From Deltaproteobacteria bacterium (GTDB lineage: Bacteria > Desulfobacterota > Desulfomonilia > UBA1062), in the NCBI GenBank assembly GCA_018433775.1, contig JAHDQN010000042.1, forward strand, positions 1 through 56,698: 56,698 nucleotides of DNA, written 5' to 3'. Shown here piece by piece: positions 19,178 to 29,509 of the stretch (position 1 is the stretch's first letter; every line of letters starts with the position of its first letter). The position numbers and the translations under genes are program-made. The notes under the pieces are model-generated. The model searched no databases and was not told where the DNA came from. It saw only the letters and a list, made by a program, of their open reading frames with translations.

Positions 19178-20539
19178 TTATGCGGCCTCCTTCCCGCGTT
19201 CCGCCAGAGGGACATACGGGCTTTCCGCCGCGAGTGACGATGCATAGGCGGGCCGCATGATCTTGTTCTGGATGATCTGCTCGATCCGGTGGGCCGACCA
19301 CCCCACTACCCGGGACATGGCGAATATCGGGGTGTAGAGCTCCATGGGAATGCCGAGGAGTTTGTAGATGAAGCCGGAGTAGAAGTCCACGTTGACGCAG
19401 ATTTCCGTCTTTCTGCGCTCGCGGAAGAGCTCCCGTGCGGTCTCCTCCACCAGGTTGTAGAGCGCGTACTCGTGATTCATGTTCTTCATCCGGGCAAACT
19501 CTTGCGCCTTTTGCTTGAGAAGCACTGCGCGGGGATCGGAAACCGTGTACACCGCATGCCCCATCCCGTAGATCTTCCCCGACCGGTCATGGGCCTTTCC
19601 GTCGAGAATGCGCGCCAGGCAAGCCTTCACCTCGCCCCTGTCTTCCCAGTCCCTCACCTGTTTCTTGATGGTCTTCATCATTTTCATGACCGACTCGTTC
19701 GCCCCCCCGTGGAGATATCCGCTCAGCGATGCGATGCCCGAGCATATTGCCATGTAGGTGTTCGCACCGCTCGATGAGACGGACCGGACCGTGAAGGTGG
19801 AGTTGTTCCCCCCTCCGTGCTCGGCATGGAGGATGAGGCACAGGTCGAAGAGCTCGGCCTCGAACCGGGAAGGCCGTTTCCCTTTGAGCATGTACAGAAA
19901 GTTCTCCGCCGCTGAGAGGGCGGGCTCGGGCTTGATGATGCTCAGACTGGAGCCGGTACGGTACCGCATGACATGGTAATTGTAGGCCACGATGGTCGGG
20001 AACTTGGCGATGAGATTGATGCACCGGTTGGTCTCGTCCTTCAGGTCGGTGGACTCAGGGTTGCCGTCGCACCGGCTCAGGTGGGAGACCACCGAATGCA
20101 GGGCATACATCTGATTGTCGTTCTCGCCCTCCTGCATGAGAATGCCGCGCTCGAGCTTGGTGAGCGTCCTCCTTTTTGCAAGGGTGGAGCTGAACCGGGC
20201 CAGATCGTCCGCGGCCGGGAGCTCGCCCGTCAGGAGCAGATACAATACCTCATCGAATCCGAAGCGTCCCTCACGATAAATGCCCCTGATGAGGTCGCAT
20301 ACGTCGTACCCGCAGTAGAGCAGCCTTCCCTCGACCGGTTTTACCTCGTGGTCTTCCCCGTCCGGGGTCGGGGTTTTTTCATAGCCGACCACCAGTCCCT
20401 TGGAGGTGATACCCACCACCACCCCGGTCCCGTCGGTATTGCGCAGCCCGAGTTTTATGTCCTTTGCACGTATCAGCTCCGGTGAGACCTGATCATGGTA
20501 CTTCGCGAGTTCGTCGATCTTCAGCAAGATTTCTTCCAT
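19178..20539 (-). CDS. Citrate synthase family protein
   Basis: A 453-residue Si-type citrate or 2-methylcitrate synthase that condenses acetyl-CoA (or propionyl-CoA) with oxaloacetate. The three catalytic elements are seen: the His in LILHAEHGGGNNSTF, the second His of GYLHGGANE plus the GMGHAVYTVSDPRA loop, and the Asp of CVNVDFYSGF. The N-terminal 60 residues (MEEILLKIDELAKYHDQV) are longer than in the classic enzyme and match a subgroup with an extended first domain. AGGAGGAG lies just before the ATG. Citrate versus methylcitrate specificity cannot be decided from sequence. Confidence 0.9.
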   Translation of the reverse strand: MEEILLKIDELAKYHDQVSPELIRAKDIKLGLRNTDGTGVVVGITSKGLVVGYEKTPTPDGEDHEVKPVEGRLLYCGYDVCDLIRGIYREGRFGFDEVLYLLLTGELPAADDLARFSSTLAKRRTLTKLERGILMQEGENDNQMYALHSVVSHLSRCDGNPESTDLKDETNRCINLIAKFPTIVAYNYHVMRYRTGSSLSIIKPEPALSAAENFLYMLKGKRPSRFEAELFDLCLILHAEHGGGNNSTFTVRSVSSSGANTYMAICSGIASLSGYLHGGANESVMKMMKTIKKQVRDWEDRGEVKACLARILDGKAHDRSGKIYGMGHAVYTVSDPRAVLLKQKAQEFARMKNMNHEYALYNLVEETARELFRERRKTEICVNVDFYSGFIYKLLGIPMELYTPIFAMSRVVGWSAHRIEQIIQNKIMRPAYASSLAAESPYVPLAERGKEAA

Positions 20540-20680
20540 AAAACTCCTCCTGTTCCACTCGTTCTCTTGTCGAAAAAAAGATCTGCAGCACGGACCCCGC
20601 CGGCCGGAGGGGGAAGACCCTTTTTCATCCCGGTCGCGCAGTATAAAGGGGATCGTATCCGGGGCTTCCCGTCCGCCGTC

Positions 20681-20716
20681 CTGTCCTTTTAAGGCCCCGG
20701 CGGGGCGGCAGGACAG
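20681..20716. other. Long imperfect hairpin in the citrate synthase upstream region
   Basis: Outer arms CTGTCCT/AGGACAG and inner arms CCCCG/CGGGG. It sits between the omptin stop and the citrate synthase start. No T-run follows on the minus strand. A second hairpin, CCGCCTGC-CGGA-GCAGGCGG at 20844-20863, lies just after the omptin stop. The AT-rich remainder (20730-20790) holds no gene. Confidence 0.5.
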
Positions 20717-20884
20717 TCACGGGAGACAGACTGAACGATATAGTATATAATTTCGTTTAAGATGAATCAAGTTATCATTTAATTATTTGAATACATCACG
20801 GCCCCGTCCCGATGGCAAGAAGCATTGGCAACGGGGATGCAGGCCGCCTGCCGGAGCAGGCGGATATGGGATGCGGCAGGGAAG

Positions 20885-21946
20885 TTACCGGTGAATGCCG
20901 AAGCGGTACCTCACATCGAGGGTGAAATACGCCTGTCTGCTGGTGATCTTCTCGTCCGTGGTCCAGAACTCGTCGTCCCAGGTAGTCCCGTCGTCGGTTC
21001 CAGCGTATATGGCATTGTCCTGCTCGCCTGAGGTGCGCAGGTAGAGATAGTCCATGAGAACTCCCACACTCCAGTGCGGGGTGATGTCGTAGCGGATGTT
21101 CGCCCTGGCCTTCAGCGCATTGCCGGTGCATTCCCCTTCCGCATAGATGGGCCCCGGCCGCCTGGCCAGATGCACGTCCTCGTCACGGGCGGTCACGTAG
21201 GGAGAAAACCCGGCGCTGAGCGACATGCCGACCTTCCTGGAGACGCCTTCAAGGGCGAACTCGACATAGGGGATGGAGTAGCTCACATCATAGGTGAGCC
21301 CCACGGTTCCGTCATCGGTCACGTCGTACCCGGGTATTCCCGAGGGCGACCACTGACGGATCAGCTCACACTCGTACTCGAACGCCCGGTGCTCGTATCC
21401 CGCACCGAAATATCCCCGGACGGTCCCCTGAGAGGTACCATCGAACGCATCCCGGTATGCGCGGGAGAAGAGCTCATAGGAGACTTCTGCCTCCCAGAAC
21501 AGGACATCGACCGTTGATTCGCTCTTGGACTCGACGTCGAGGGCATACCGCGAGTGGGTACCGTCGGTTATCTCCCACACATACCAGCCCGGCCCTTCAT
21601 CACCGTCATCATCCCAGAACGGCATACCCCAATCGTAATCCCGCATGTTCCCGGCGCGATCGCCGATATTGATCCTGGCTCCGCCTGAGAGTGTCCACCT
21701 GTCCACCGTGACCCGGGCATCGAGCGTTGCGATGGGAACGCCCAGGAGAAACTCGAGCCGGCTGATGGGAAAATACGGATCCCGGCCCCACGGATCGAGC
21801 TCGGCCGGCACATCGCCGATCTCATAGGTGTTGTCCCCCGTGAGATACCCGATGCCGGGGCTGACTTCGAATTCCACCCGGGCATGGGCAGGAGAACCCA
21901 GGAGCAGAAGCAGAGCAACAGCGAACAGCAGCCGGTAGTTCTTCAT
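20885..21946 (-). CDS. Omptin-family outer-membrane protease
   Basis: A 353-residue protein with a cleavable signal peptide (MKNYRLLFAVALLLLLGSPAHA) and an Arg/aromatic-ended beta-barrel (LDVRYRFGIHR). The omptin catalytic pairs are visible: Asp-x-Asp in RDYDWG after GNM, and Asp-x-His in ARDEDVHLARR, aligned with the D83/D85 and D210/H212 positions of OmpT. Omptins cut peptides between basic residues at the cell surface. The protein is about 50 residues longer than enterobacterial omptins, with extended acidic loops (DDDGDEGPG). ATG 21946 has GGAG 8 nt upstream. It follows tamA by 91 bp on the same strand. Confidence 0.78.
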   Translation of the reverse strand: MKNYRLLFAVALLLLLGSPAHARVEFEVSPGIGYLTGDNTYEIGDVPAELDPWGRDPYFPISRLEFLLGVPIATLDARVTVDRWTLSGGARINIGDRAGNMRDYDWGMPFWDDDGDEGPGWYVWEITDGTHSRYALDVESKSESTVDVLFWEAEVSYELFSRAYRDAFDGTSQGTVRGYFGAGYEHRAFEYECELIRQWSPSGIPGYDVTDDGTVGLTYDVSYSIPYVEFALEGVSRKVGMSLSAGFSPYVTARDEDVHLARRPGPIYAEGECTGNALKARANIRYDITPHWSVGVLMDYLYLRTSGEQDNAIYAGTDDGTTWDDEFWTTDEKITSRQAYFTLDVRYRFGIHR

Positions 21947-22037
21947 ACACAAGTCTCCTCGTTGAATATATCCGCTGATATCGGCCGTGGGGCGGTTCTC
22001 CTTGAATCCTCCCCGGCAGGAGTCGTGCGGCAGGGCG

Positions 22038-24860
22038 TCAGAAGGTATACCCGATGGAAAAATGCCACCGGTGAGGGTCTTCCTGAGGCTCCGGATCGAT
22101 CTTGCGGCCGTAGAGCAGGCCCACGGGGCCGATGGGGGTGATGTAGCGGAGCCCTGCGCCGTAGGAAAACCGGGTGTTGTCCGTGACCGGCTCGACAAAG
22201 GTTCTGCGCACCGAGCCGGCATCGAAGAACACGGCAAGCTCCAGGTTGTACTGCAGATAGAACCGCGCCTCCAGGGAGCCTGCCAGCGAGAGCCGTCCGC
22301 CCACCGGATCGCCGTTGGCGTCGATGAGAAGCCGGTTCTCGTCGTAGCCCCTGACATCCAGCGTGCCCCCGAGAAAAAAGAGTTGATCCTCTGGCACCAC
22401 ATCGCTTCCCCCGTACGACGCAATATACCCGGCCCTGCCCAGCCAGGCCAGGGTGATGTTCTCGAAGGGGCTCACATATGTCCTCACATCGAGAGAATAC
22501 CGGAAAAAATCGTCCAGATCCTCCTGCAGGCCGTTGGAGATATCAACGGAAAAGGTGGAGAACCTCCCCCTGGTGGGACGCGTGAACGAATCCCGCGAGT
22601 CGTAGGTAAGAGCGGGGGTGACGACGAACACGTTTCTGGGATCGAAGAGCTCCTCGTCGCCCTCCGGGATATCCTCTTCGATCTCCTCCAGGGTCAGGTC
22701 CCCGTTGGAGAGCTCCCTGAGCTCATACCTGAAGTTGAGCGAGGCAAAGAGCTTCTCGCTCAGGGGCGCGATGAAGCCCAGCGTGGATCCGAAGGTTTCT
22801 ACCTCGAACTCCTGGTTGAAGGGCTCCAGCTGCTCGTAGAACAGGTTGAATACGCTCGTTATCCGGGTGCCGAATATCCTGGGCGCCCGCAGGCCCAGCT
22901 CATAGCGCTCTCCTGTCTGGCTCACCTCGGCCTGGGTCCACAGCTCCTTGTTCAGGCCGAAGAGGTTGCGGTCGCCGGCACGGATGCTGCCGTAAAAGCC
23001 CAGATTGCTCTCGTACCCCAGTGATGTCTGGACATAGTAGGGCCTCCTCTCCTCCACGCTGGTCATCAGGATCACCTTGTCGCGCATTTCGCGCAGACCA
23101 AAGGTCTTGTACTGCACGGACTGGAAAATACCCATGCGCCGGATCTCGTTCTGGCCTTCGATCATTTCTGTTAAGGAAAACGGGTCGCCCGGCTCCATGT
23201 CGAGCTCCCTGTCCAGGATATCTTTCCTGGTCTTGAAGTTGCCGAAGAAATAGGTCCTGCCCATGCGCACAAGAGGCCCCTCGTTCACGGTAAAGGTCAC
23301 TGAGGCACGCTTCCCGCCGCTGCTGCGGGCGACCACGCCTTTGACCCTCACATGCGGGTAGCCCTGCTCGGAGATCTCCGCGGCCAGGGCGGTCTCGTCC
23401 CTCTGGACGGCATAGGGCCTGAGCGGTTCCTCCGGCGCGGTCATGACAATGGACCGGGCATGCGACTCGGAAATGACGCTCAACCCCTCGAAGCCCACCG
23501 ACGAGACAAGGGTCTGCGGGCCTTCGGTGACGGTGACGATGATGTCCACCGTGCCGTCAGCCTCCTGCGGCACAACCTCGCTCCTCACATCCACCTGTCC
23601 GAAGCCCTCCTGCAGATAGAGGGTCCTGACGGCCCGTATGTCCTGCTCGAGCACGTCCGGCACATACAGCGCCTTGCCGATGAGCGGGATACTCGGATCA
23701 TCGATCTCCATCTGCTGGAGGAGCCTGTCCTCGTCAAAGGCCGTGTTTCCGGTGAACCGGACCGAGTCCACCACCATCTGCCGGCCCTCCTCGATGATGA
23801 GGGTGACAATCTTCCTCGCCTTTTCCCCTACGCCCTCTTCCCGCTCCTCCACCGTGATCCGGGTGTCGGGGAATCCGTTGCTGCGGTAGAGCTCCCGGAT
23901 GTTCCTGATGCTCTTCCTGATCCCGCTGCCCCGTATGTTGCCTTCTTCAAAGAGAGCGAGCCTGTTTCTCAGGGTGCGGTCCCAGAACTCGCGGTTTCCC
24001 ACGATGCGGATCTCGTACCTGGGGCCTTCTTCCACGACGACCGCCACATCCACGTTCCCGGTCTCAGTATCCTTCTCCACGGCATAGGCGGTCTCCGCAT
24101 CGGCATACCCCTTTCGCCAGTAGTATGAGGCGAGGTTCCGGACGCTTTCCGTCACCGTGTTTTCCAGGAGCCGGCCGGCGGTGCCGGGATAGAGCGAGTC
24201 CCACCAGAACCCAAGCCGGGTCTTGAGCCATGCGTCGGTGAAGTTGCGGTTGCCCCGGATCCTCAGCGAATCGAGGGTGTAGTAGGGCCCATTGTCGATC
24301 ACCACTTCGAGCCTTACCGACCCGTCCGGGGCTTCGCCCCGGACCCTCACCCTCACCTGCGGGTCGATAAACCCCTGGGTGAGAATATACTGGCGGATGA
24401 GCTGTTCCTGCTCCGCGGGCAGGCCTTCCTGCAGGGGGTCGCCCACATACACGGTCATGGCATTGATGATTTCCTGCCGGAACAGGGGGTATTCCCCCTT
24501 GACATCGATTTCCCGTATGAGGAGATAGGGTCTGAGCCGGAAGACCACGGCCACCCCCTCCGGACCCTCAATGGTTTGCGACGATATCTCCTGGAACCTC
24601 CCGCTCATGTCCAGCACCGATTCCGCCCGCGTCAGGAGAGTTTCCGTAAGCTCCTGCCCCACCTGGAGGTCGGCAAGGTCGCGCGCCAGGGCGACGAGTT
24701 CCCCAGGCTCACCCGGGTATTCGTAGATATCGACGCGCACCTCGGCGATCCTTCCGAGCACGGCATCTTCGGGTTCGGATTCCTGGGCCGCGGGCGACAC
24801 CGGGAAGACGGCGGCGGCCAGTATCGTGAAAAGCAGTGACCAGAAGCATTTCATCCGCAT
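22038..24860 (-). CDS. BamA/TamA-family outer-membrane assembly protein
   Basis: A 940-residue outer-membrane protein. Signal peptide (LLFTILAAAVFPVSPAAQ), then a long periplasmic part with about six POTRA-like repeats (for example YYTLDSLRIRGNRNFTDAW, RYEIRIVGNREFWDRTL, MVVDSVRFTGNTAF), then a 16-strand Omp85 barrel with the lid-loop segment FFLGGTLDVRGYDEN and a C-terminal strand ending in SIGYTF, the outer-membrane signature. It lies 15 bp downstream of tamB, so I read it as TamA-like. The POTRA number exceeds the three of classical TamA. Confidence 0.87.
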   Translation of the reverse strand: MRMKCFWSLLFTILAAAVFPVSPAAQESEPEDAVLGRIAEVRVDIYEYPGEPGELVALARDLADLQVGQELTETLLTRAESVLDMSGRFQEISSQTIEGPEGVAVVFRLRPYLLIREIDVKGEYPLFRQEIINAMTVYVGDPLQEGLPAEQEQLIRQYILTQGFIDPQVRVRVRGEAPDGSVRLEVVIDNGPYYTLDSLRIRGNRNFTDAWLKTRLGFWWDSLYPGTAGRLLENTVTESVRNLASYYWRKGYADAETAYAVEKDTETGNVDVAVVVEEGPRYEIRIVGNREFWDRTLRNRLALFEEGNIRGSGIRKSIRNIRELYRSNGFPDTRITVEEREEGVGEKARKIVTLIIEEGRQMVVDSVRFTGNTAFDEDRLLQQMEIDDPSIPLIGKALYVPDVLEQDIRAVRTLYLQEGFGQVDVRSEVVPQEADGTVDIIVTVTEGPQTLVSSVGFEGLSVISESHARSIVMTAPEEPLRPYAVQRDETALAAEISEQGYPHVRVKGVVARSSGGKRASVTFTVNEGPLVRMGRTYFFGNFKTRKDILDRELDMEPGDPFSLTEMIEGQNEIRRMGIFQSVQYKTFGLREMRDKVILMTSVEERRPYYVQTSLGYESNLGFYGSIRAGDRNLFGLNKELWTQAEVSQTGERYELGLRAPRIFGTRITSVFNLFYEQLEPFNQEFEVETFGSTLGFIAPLSEKLFASLNFRYELRELSNGDLTLEEIEEDIPEGDEELFDPRNVFVVTPALTYDSRDSFTRPTRGRFSTFSVDISNGLQEDLDDFFRYSLDVRTYVSPFENITLAWLGRAGYIASYGGSDVVPEDQLFFLGGTLDVRGYDENRLLIDANGDPVGGRLSLAGSLEARFYLQYNLELAVFFDAGSVRRTFVEPVTDNTRFSYGAGLRYITPIGPVGLLYGRKIDPEPQEDPHRWHFSIGYTF

Positions 24861-24875
24861 GACAGCTCCCGCCCC

Positions 24876-27800
24876 CTACCGGAACTCGACCCTGAACCGG
24901 AAATCGGCCCCGAACACCCCTCTGCTGTCCTGAAAACCGTCGATCATGAGGCTCTCCAGCAGCTTATACTCCGCAATGGCGGTCCTGGTCATCTCACTCC
25001 CGGTGGTCTCCAGCGAATACTTCACGGTGAGCCGGCGCGTGAGCTCTTCGCCCACAATGATCCTGATGTCGTCCGCAGCCCCCCCTTCGGGGGAGACAGT
25101 CTCCAGCTCGAGGATGTCGAGGCCCGTGGTCTCACGGAGCTCTTCCCCATAGGTGCCGGCCAGGAGCTCCGCCAGCATGCTGGAAGGGCTCCTGGAAACC
25201 GCTCCCGCGCCGGTGAGCTCGTCAGGGGTTCTGCCCGTGGCCAGCAGGGTGAGGATAACGGCGTCCTCTGCCGGCGGATCGGACTCAAGATCGATGTTCA
25301 GGTTGTCCATTGGGCCCGAGACGGAGAGAAAGACCATCCAGTCACGTATCTCGCCCTCGGCCTCGAGATCTACCACAGCCCTGGTCCGGTAGGGATCGAT
25401 GAACTCCACTACCCCTTCAGTGACCTCGAAGGTCCGCCTCTGGTAGGTGACGGTGCCCTCGATCACCGAGACCCTGCCCGTGACGACCGGGGTGTTCAGG
25501 GTGCCTGTCACGTGCAGGTCGGGGCTCAAGGTGAGCTCGGCCAGATTGTTCTCGATCAGGACAGGACCCCGCCTGACAATGGAGACATCGAGCTCCGCGT
25601 TGCGCAGATAGGGCAGATCGACGGGCTCACGGCCGATCTGCACCTCCCGGCCTCCGCCAAGAACCCTCTGGCCTACCTCGGCCACGAGGTTCAGCTGCAG
25701 GTCCTGATAATAGAGTGCCTCCAGAACTACCACGTTCGCCTGCAGCAGGCTGTCGTCGGGCATGCCGGTAAGGGTGGCCTCGCCCTCGAGCAGGAGATCC
25801 ATGGTATCGGGGACCACGATGGGCAGAGATCTCATCCGGGCGGTCATGTTCACCCGGCCGGGCTGGAGATCTTCCAGGTCCATCCGGCCCCGGACATCGA
25901 AAGAACCGTCGTCGAGCCTGCCCGCCAGATGTTCTATGAGAATTCGCTCCTGGCTGATCAGCACATGACCGCGCACCCCGTGGATGAGCTGGTTGTTGAA
26001 GGGGACGGGATACCGGATATCTTCGAGAAAGACCTCCCCCTTCACCCGGGGCGAGGGGAAGCGTCCCGCGGCATCCATCTCGAAACGGGCCGTGCCGGTG
26101 ATGTCCGCCAGCTCCGGGTCGAAGAGCCCCATGATCTCAAGCGGGATCATACCCTCCGCGTGGAAATCCATCTCCCCCTGCGGCGCGGCATCGGCCCTGA
26201 TCATCATGCTGCCCTCGCCCGGGAGGTCGATGAAGGTCTCCGGTATGAAGAGGCTCCCCTGCCGGTACTCGGCGGTCAGGGATCGGGCGCTCATGAGGTC
26301 CCGCTCCCTGAAACCGATGTATGCCCGGGCGACGTGCAGTGACACCTCCAGGCCGCTCATGTCCGAGACATCGCCGGTGATCTCCACGCTCCCGCTCATG
26401 ACCCCCCTGAGCTCGGGTCTGCCTGCGATCGCGAGATAGGGCGCCAGCTCGGCATCCTCGAACAGGGCCTCCAGATCGATGACCTGCGTCTGAAGATCAT
26501 AGGTGCCGTCAAAAGAAAAACCGTTCTGTCCCCTGACATATGCCACCTGCTCCGCCAATGTGAGGCTGATCGCGATATCTTGTAACGCCTGCCCCCTGAC
26601 GGCCGGTCTCACGATCCGCAAGGTGCCTTCGAGCCCCGGGTTTTCCAGGGTGCCGCTGCCCGAGAGGTCGAACACCAGTCTCCCGCCGGTGACCTGGCTC
26701 CCCTGAAAGGCCGAGAGGGAGCGGAGCATGATGCCCCGGGTGGACAGGGAAACTTCGTATTCCCTAGGCTCGCTCAGGTCCAGGCTGCCGGAGCCGGTGA
26801 CGGTCTCGCCCTCGGCCACCACGGCGGTCAGAGTCCTGATCAGCACCTGTCTGCCCCGAAGATCTCCCGAGGCCCTCAACTCTTGAACCTCCTGCCCGGC
26901 CAGCGTGATCCCGGTTCCGCTCACCCGGAAGGTTCCCCGGGGTTCCCTGAGGCTGCCGCGGATCCGGGCATCATACCGGAGCGTGCCTTCGGCCAGGGAG
27001 GTGAACTCCTGCAGGTTGATCTGCTCTCCGGTGATCTCGAACTCGAGCCTGGGATTGAACTGCACCCTCCGGACCGGAGGAGGCTCCCCTGCACCGGTCC
27101 CCGGGATTGCCCTTTCCTTCCCGCCGCCTGAAGGCAGGGGCGTGCGTGGCATCTCTCCGGATACGGAGAGGATGGACGGGACTCCGGTTCCGCCGGCCTG
27201 GGGATGAAACGCGGCCGGAACGTCCTGCTGCACGTGGGTGAGGTTCTCTGCTGCCGGCTGAGATGGTCGCGTCGTGATGCCTTCGTCGGTGAGATCGCCC
27301 TGTATGCGGATGTTTCCCAGGTTGATGCCCTGGAAGGTCACCCCCTCGCCTGCGAGGTCGACGCGCACCGAGGGCCCGGCCAGCCTTCCGCTTACATGCA
27401 CCTCGCCATTGAGGGTTCCTCCCATTCCCTCCTGCACGATCATCCGGTCGATCCTGGCCGACTCCAGGCGGATATCCAGGTTGACGGGCAGGTCCGGATC
27501 AGGGGTCAGCCCTTCCCGGAAAACCCTGATGCCTCCCTGCACGGTGAGCGACCTGCCCGCTCTGTTCATAGTCAGGCCGGTGAGATTCAGCATGCCTGCC
27601 CGGTCGAGTCTGAGAGCGGCCGTGACATCTCCCACCCGGTAGTCCTGCCACTGAAGGCCCTTTGCCTTGAGCGTGCCGGATGCCGCCGGGTTGCCCGGGG
27701 TGCCCGAGATCTCGGCCCGGGCCGAGATCGACCCCTTTGCCTGCATATCCAGAGCCGCGGCTATGCCCTCCACCTGCCGGACATCGAGACGCACTGCGGC

Positions 27801-29222
27801 CTGGATCCGGTCGGTGACCAGATTCAGCCGGCCCCGGATATCGGCAACGATGTTCCTGGTGATATCGCCGGTAACGCCATAGGTGAAGACCGGATAATCG
27901 AGCCCTGCCTCCCCCTTGATGTCGATCTCGCCCATGGGCACCGGAAACTCCGGCAGGGCTCCCTCCAGATGGAGCACATAGTCTGAGCTCGCGGTGATAT
28001 CCGGGGGAGAAACCCCTCTTCCGGCAATCTCCACCCGGCCGGATACGCTGTCGGGGTATGCTGCGGCATCGGGGAGAAACCGGCCGGGATCGATCTTCGT
28101 CAGCGTGGTGACGAGGTCGTAGGAGACGGCGTCGAGGCCCGGCTCGCTCTCGATGAATCCCCGGGGAAAGGCCTCCCGGAGATCTATTTTCCCGCTGGCC
28201 ACGGCCGTGCCGGAAGCGATCCGGAGCACGGACTCCCCGAGCTCAACGATCCGGTCGTCCAAGGTCATCTCCAGCCGGAGGCCGTCGAGCCGTATGCCCG
28301 CGACTTCCCCTCCCTCATACTCCAGGGCTGCAGTGGCCTGGGGATTCCCCAGGGCGCCCCGGGCCGAGATCTTGCCGGATACCCTCCCGGAATACCGTCT
28401 CTGAGGGTCCAGCAGGGACATGAGGCCGGAAAGCTCTCCGTCGTACTCCAGCACCACATCCACCTCGGGTTCGATGAGGACATCCGCTGCCTTTCCCTGG
28501 ACGGATACCCAAAAGCCGTTGTGAAAGGCCTCGACGAACAGGGCATCGAGGCTGCCCTGTTCGTACTCGCCCTCGATCCTCACCCGGGCAAGCTCGATGG
28601 TTTGGCCGTCCACCAGCACGGACACCCGCGCCGCGGAACCGGTTATCCTTGCGGAAATGCCTTCCAGGTCGAGCGAGGCCTGTGCGTCGGCGTCCTCCAG
28701 GCGCACGAAGGCACCGGCTGCGTCATCGGTGTACCGGAGGAGGCCGTCTTCGATGGCGAGCTTTTCGATGATCACGGCGAGCCCTCCTCCGGGTTCGACC
28801 TGCGGCTCGGGCTCCTGTGCCGGTGCTTCCTCCACAAAGGCCTGCACCAGGTTGAGCTGTGATCCTTCGCCCGTGGTAACGAGCCTGATATCGGGGCCTT
28901 TGAGCGAGATCTCGTTGAACACGAGCCGGTTGTCCAGCAGCGAGAAAATGTCGATCTCCACAAGAAGACTCTCGCTCGTGAGGACGACATCGCCGCGGGG
29001 CCCCAGAAGCGCAGCATCCGTGAAACCGACCGATTGTCCCAGGAGAGATACGGAAACGTCCTCTGCCTGTATCCGGCCCGCGATGAGGGAGTTCACCGTG
29101 CCCAGGACCAGCTCGCCGCCCCGGCCGGTCTTGAGGTAGAGGTGCAGGCCTGCTGCCGAAAGGACGACAAGCAGCAGGATCAGGATAACCAGGGCCGCAA
29201 AGATCCGTAACACGGTTTTCAT
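24876..29222 (-). CDS. tamB: TamB-like translocation/assembly module protein (AsmA/DUF490 family)
   Basis: A 1448-residue protein with one N-terminal signal anchor (LVILILLLVVLSAAGLHLYL) and a very long beta-rich periplasmic body. The C-terminal DUF490 region is evident: VTGRVSVIEGTVTYQRRTFE, LEAEGEIRDWMVFLSVSGPM, then DEAVILTLLATGRT-like and LTVKYSLETTGSEM near the end. It bridges inner and outer membranes with TamA in lipid or autotransporter traffic. A Pro-rich, low-complexity insert lies near residues 660-725. First gene of the tamB-tamA-omptin row. Confidence 0.9.
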   Translation of the reverse strand: MKTVLRIFAALVILILLLVVLSAAGLHLYLKTGRGGELVLGTVNSLIAGRIQAEDVSVSLLGQSVGFTDAALLGPRGDVVLTSESLLVEIDIFSLLDNRLVFNEISLKGPDIRLVTTGEGSQLNLVQAFVEEAPAQEPEPQVEPGGGLAVIIEKLAIEDGLLRYTDDAAGAFVRLEDADAQASLDLEGISARITGSAARVSVLVDGQTIELARVRIEGEYEQGSLDALFVEAFHNGFWVSVQGKAADVLIEPEVDVVLEYDGELSGLMSLLDPQRRYSGRVSGKISARGALGNPQATAALEYEGGEVAGIRLDGLRLEMTLDDRIVELGESVLRIASGTAVASGKIDLREAFPRGFIESEPGLDAVSYDLVTTLTKIDPGRFLPDAAAYPDSVSGRVEIAGRGVSPPDITASSDYVLHLEGALPEFPVPMGEIDIKGEAGLDYPVFTYGVTGDITRNIVADIRGRLNLVTDRIQAAVRLDVRQVEGIAAALDMQAKGSISARAEISGTPGNPAASGTLKAKGLQWQDYRVGDVTAALRLDRAGMLNLTGLTMNRAGRSLTVQGGIRVFREGLTPDPDLPVNLDIRLESARIDRMIVQEGMGGTLNGEVHVSGRLAGPSVRVDLAGEGVTFQGINLGNIRIQGDLTDEGITTRPSQPAAENLTHVQQDVPAAFHPQAGGTGVPSILSVSGEMPRTPLPSGGGKERAIPGTGAGEPPPVRRVQFNPRLEFEITGEQINLQEFTSLAEGTLRYDARIRGSLREPRGTFRVSGTGITLAGQEVQELRASGDLRGRQVLIRTLTAVVAEGETVTGSGSLDLSEPREYEVSLSTRGIMLRSLSAFQGSQVTGGRLVFDLSGSGTLENPGLEGTLRIVRPAVRGQALQDIAISLTLAEQVAYVRGQNGFSFDGTYDLQTQVIDLEALFEDAELAPYLAIAGRPELRGVMSGSVEITGDVSDMSGLEVSLHVARAYIGFRERDLMSARSLTAEYRQGSLFIPETFIDLPGEGSMMIRADAAPQGEMDFHAEGMIPLEIMGLFDPELADITGTARFEMDAAGRFPSPRVKGEVFLEDIRYPVPFNNQLIHGVRGHVLISQERILIEHLAGRLDDGSFDVRGRMDLEDLQPGRVNMTARMRSLPIVVPDTMDLLLEGEATLTGMPDDSLLQANVVVLEALYYQDLQLNLVAEVGQRVLGGGREVQIGREPVDLPYLRNAELDVSIVRRGPVLIENNLAELTLSPDLHVTGTLNTPVVTGRVSVIEGTVTYQRRTFEVTEGVVEFIDPYRTRAVVDLEAEGEIRDWMVFLSVSGPMDNLNIDLESDPPAEDAVILTLLATGRTPDELTGAGAVSRSPSSMLAELLAGTYGEELRETTGLDILELETVSPEGGAADDIRIIVGEELTRRLTVKYSLETTGSEMTRTAIAEYKLLESLMIDGFQDSRGVFGADFRFRVEFR

Positions 29223-29509
29223 GCCGGGCTTCTTCCTCTCGGCTCACATGCTGTCTATCATAAATAATAGCTGTATCTTCCCATTCCTACACTCCGAAAC
29301 CCTGTTCACTCTTGCCCGGCAACCGGCACGGACGTTTCCCCGGGACTCTTTCACCTCATTGTTTTTCCGGCTCTCCCGCCTGCTGGAAAAGGACAGCCCG
29401 CACCCTTTCAGGTCATGCGCACGAGTCGCCTCCCTGCGGGCACACATCTCAACGAAGACGGGCGGCCCCGTGTCATTCACCAAGGTGCGTCCTCCGGCGC
29501 GCACATATC

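Noticed and set aside
17405..19237. Very long plus-strand frame (about 610 codons)
   Set aside because: It is antisense to the selenoperoxiredoxin N-terminus and the glycosyltransferase, has no motifs, and arises from the GC-rich codon bias of the real genes.
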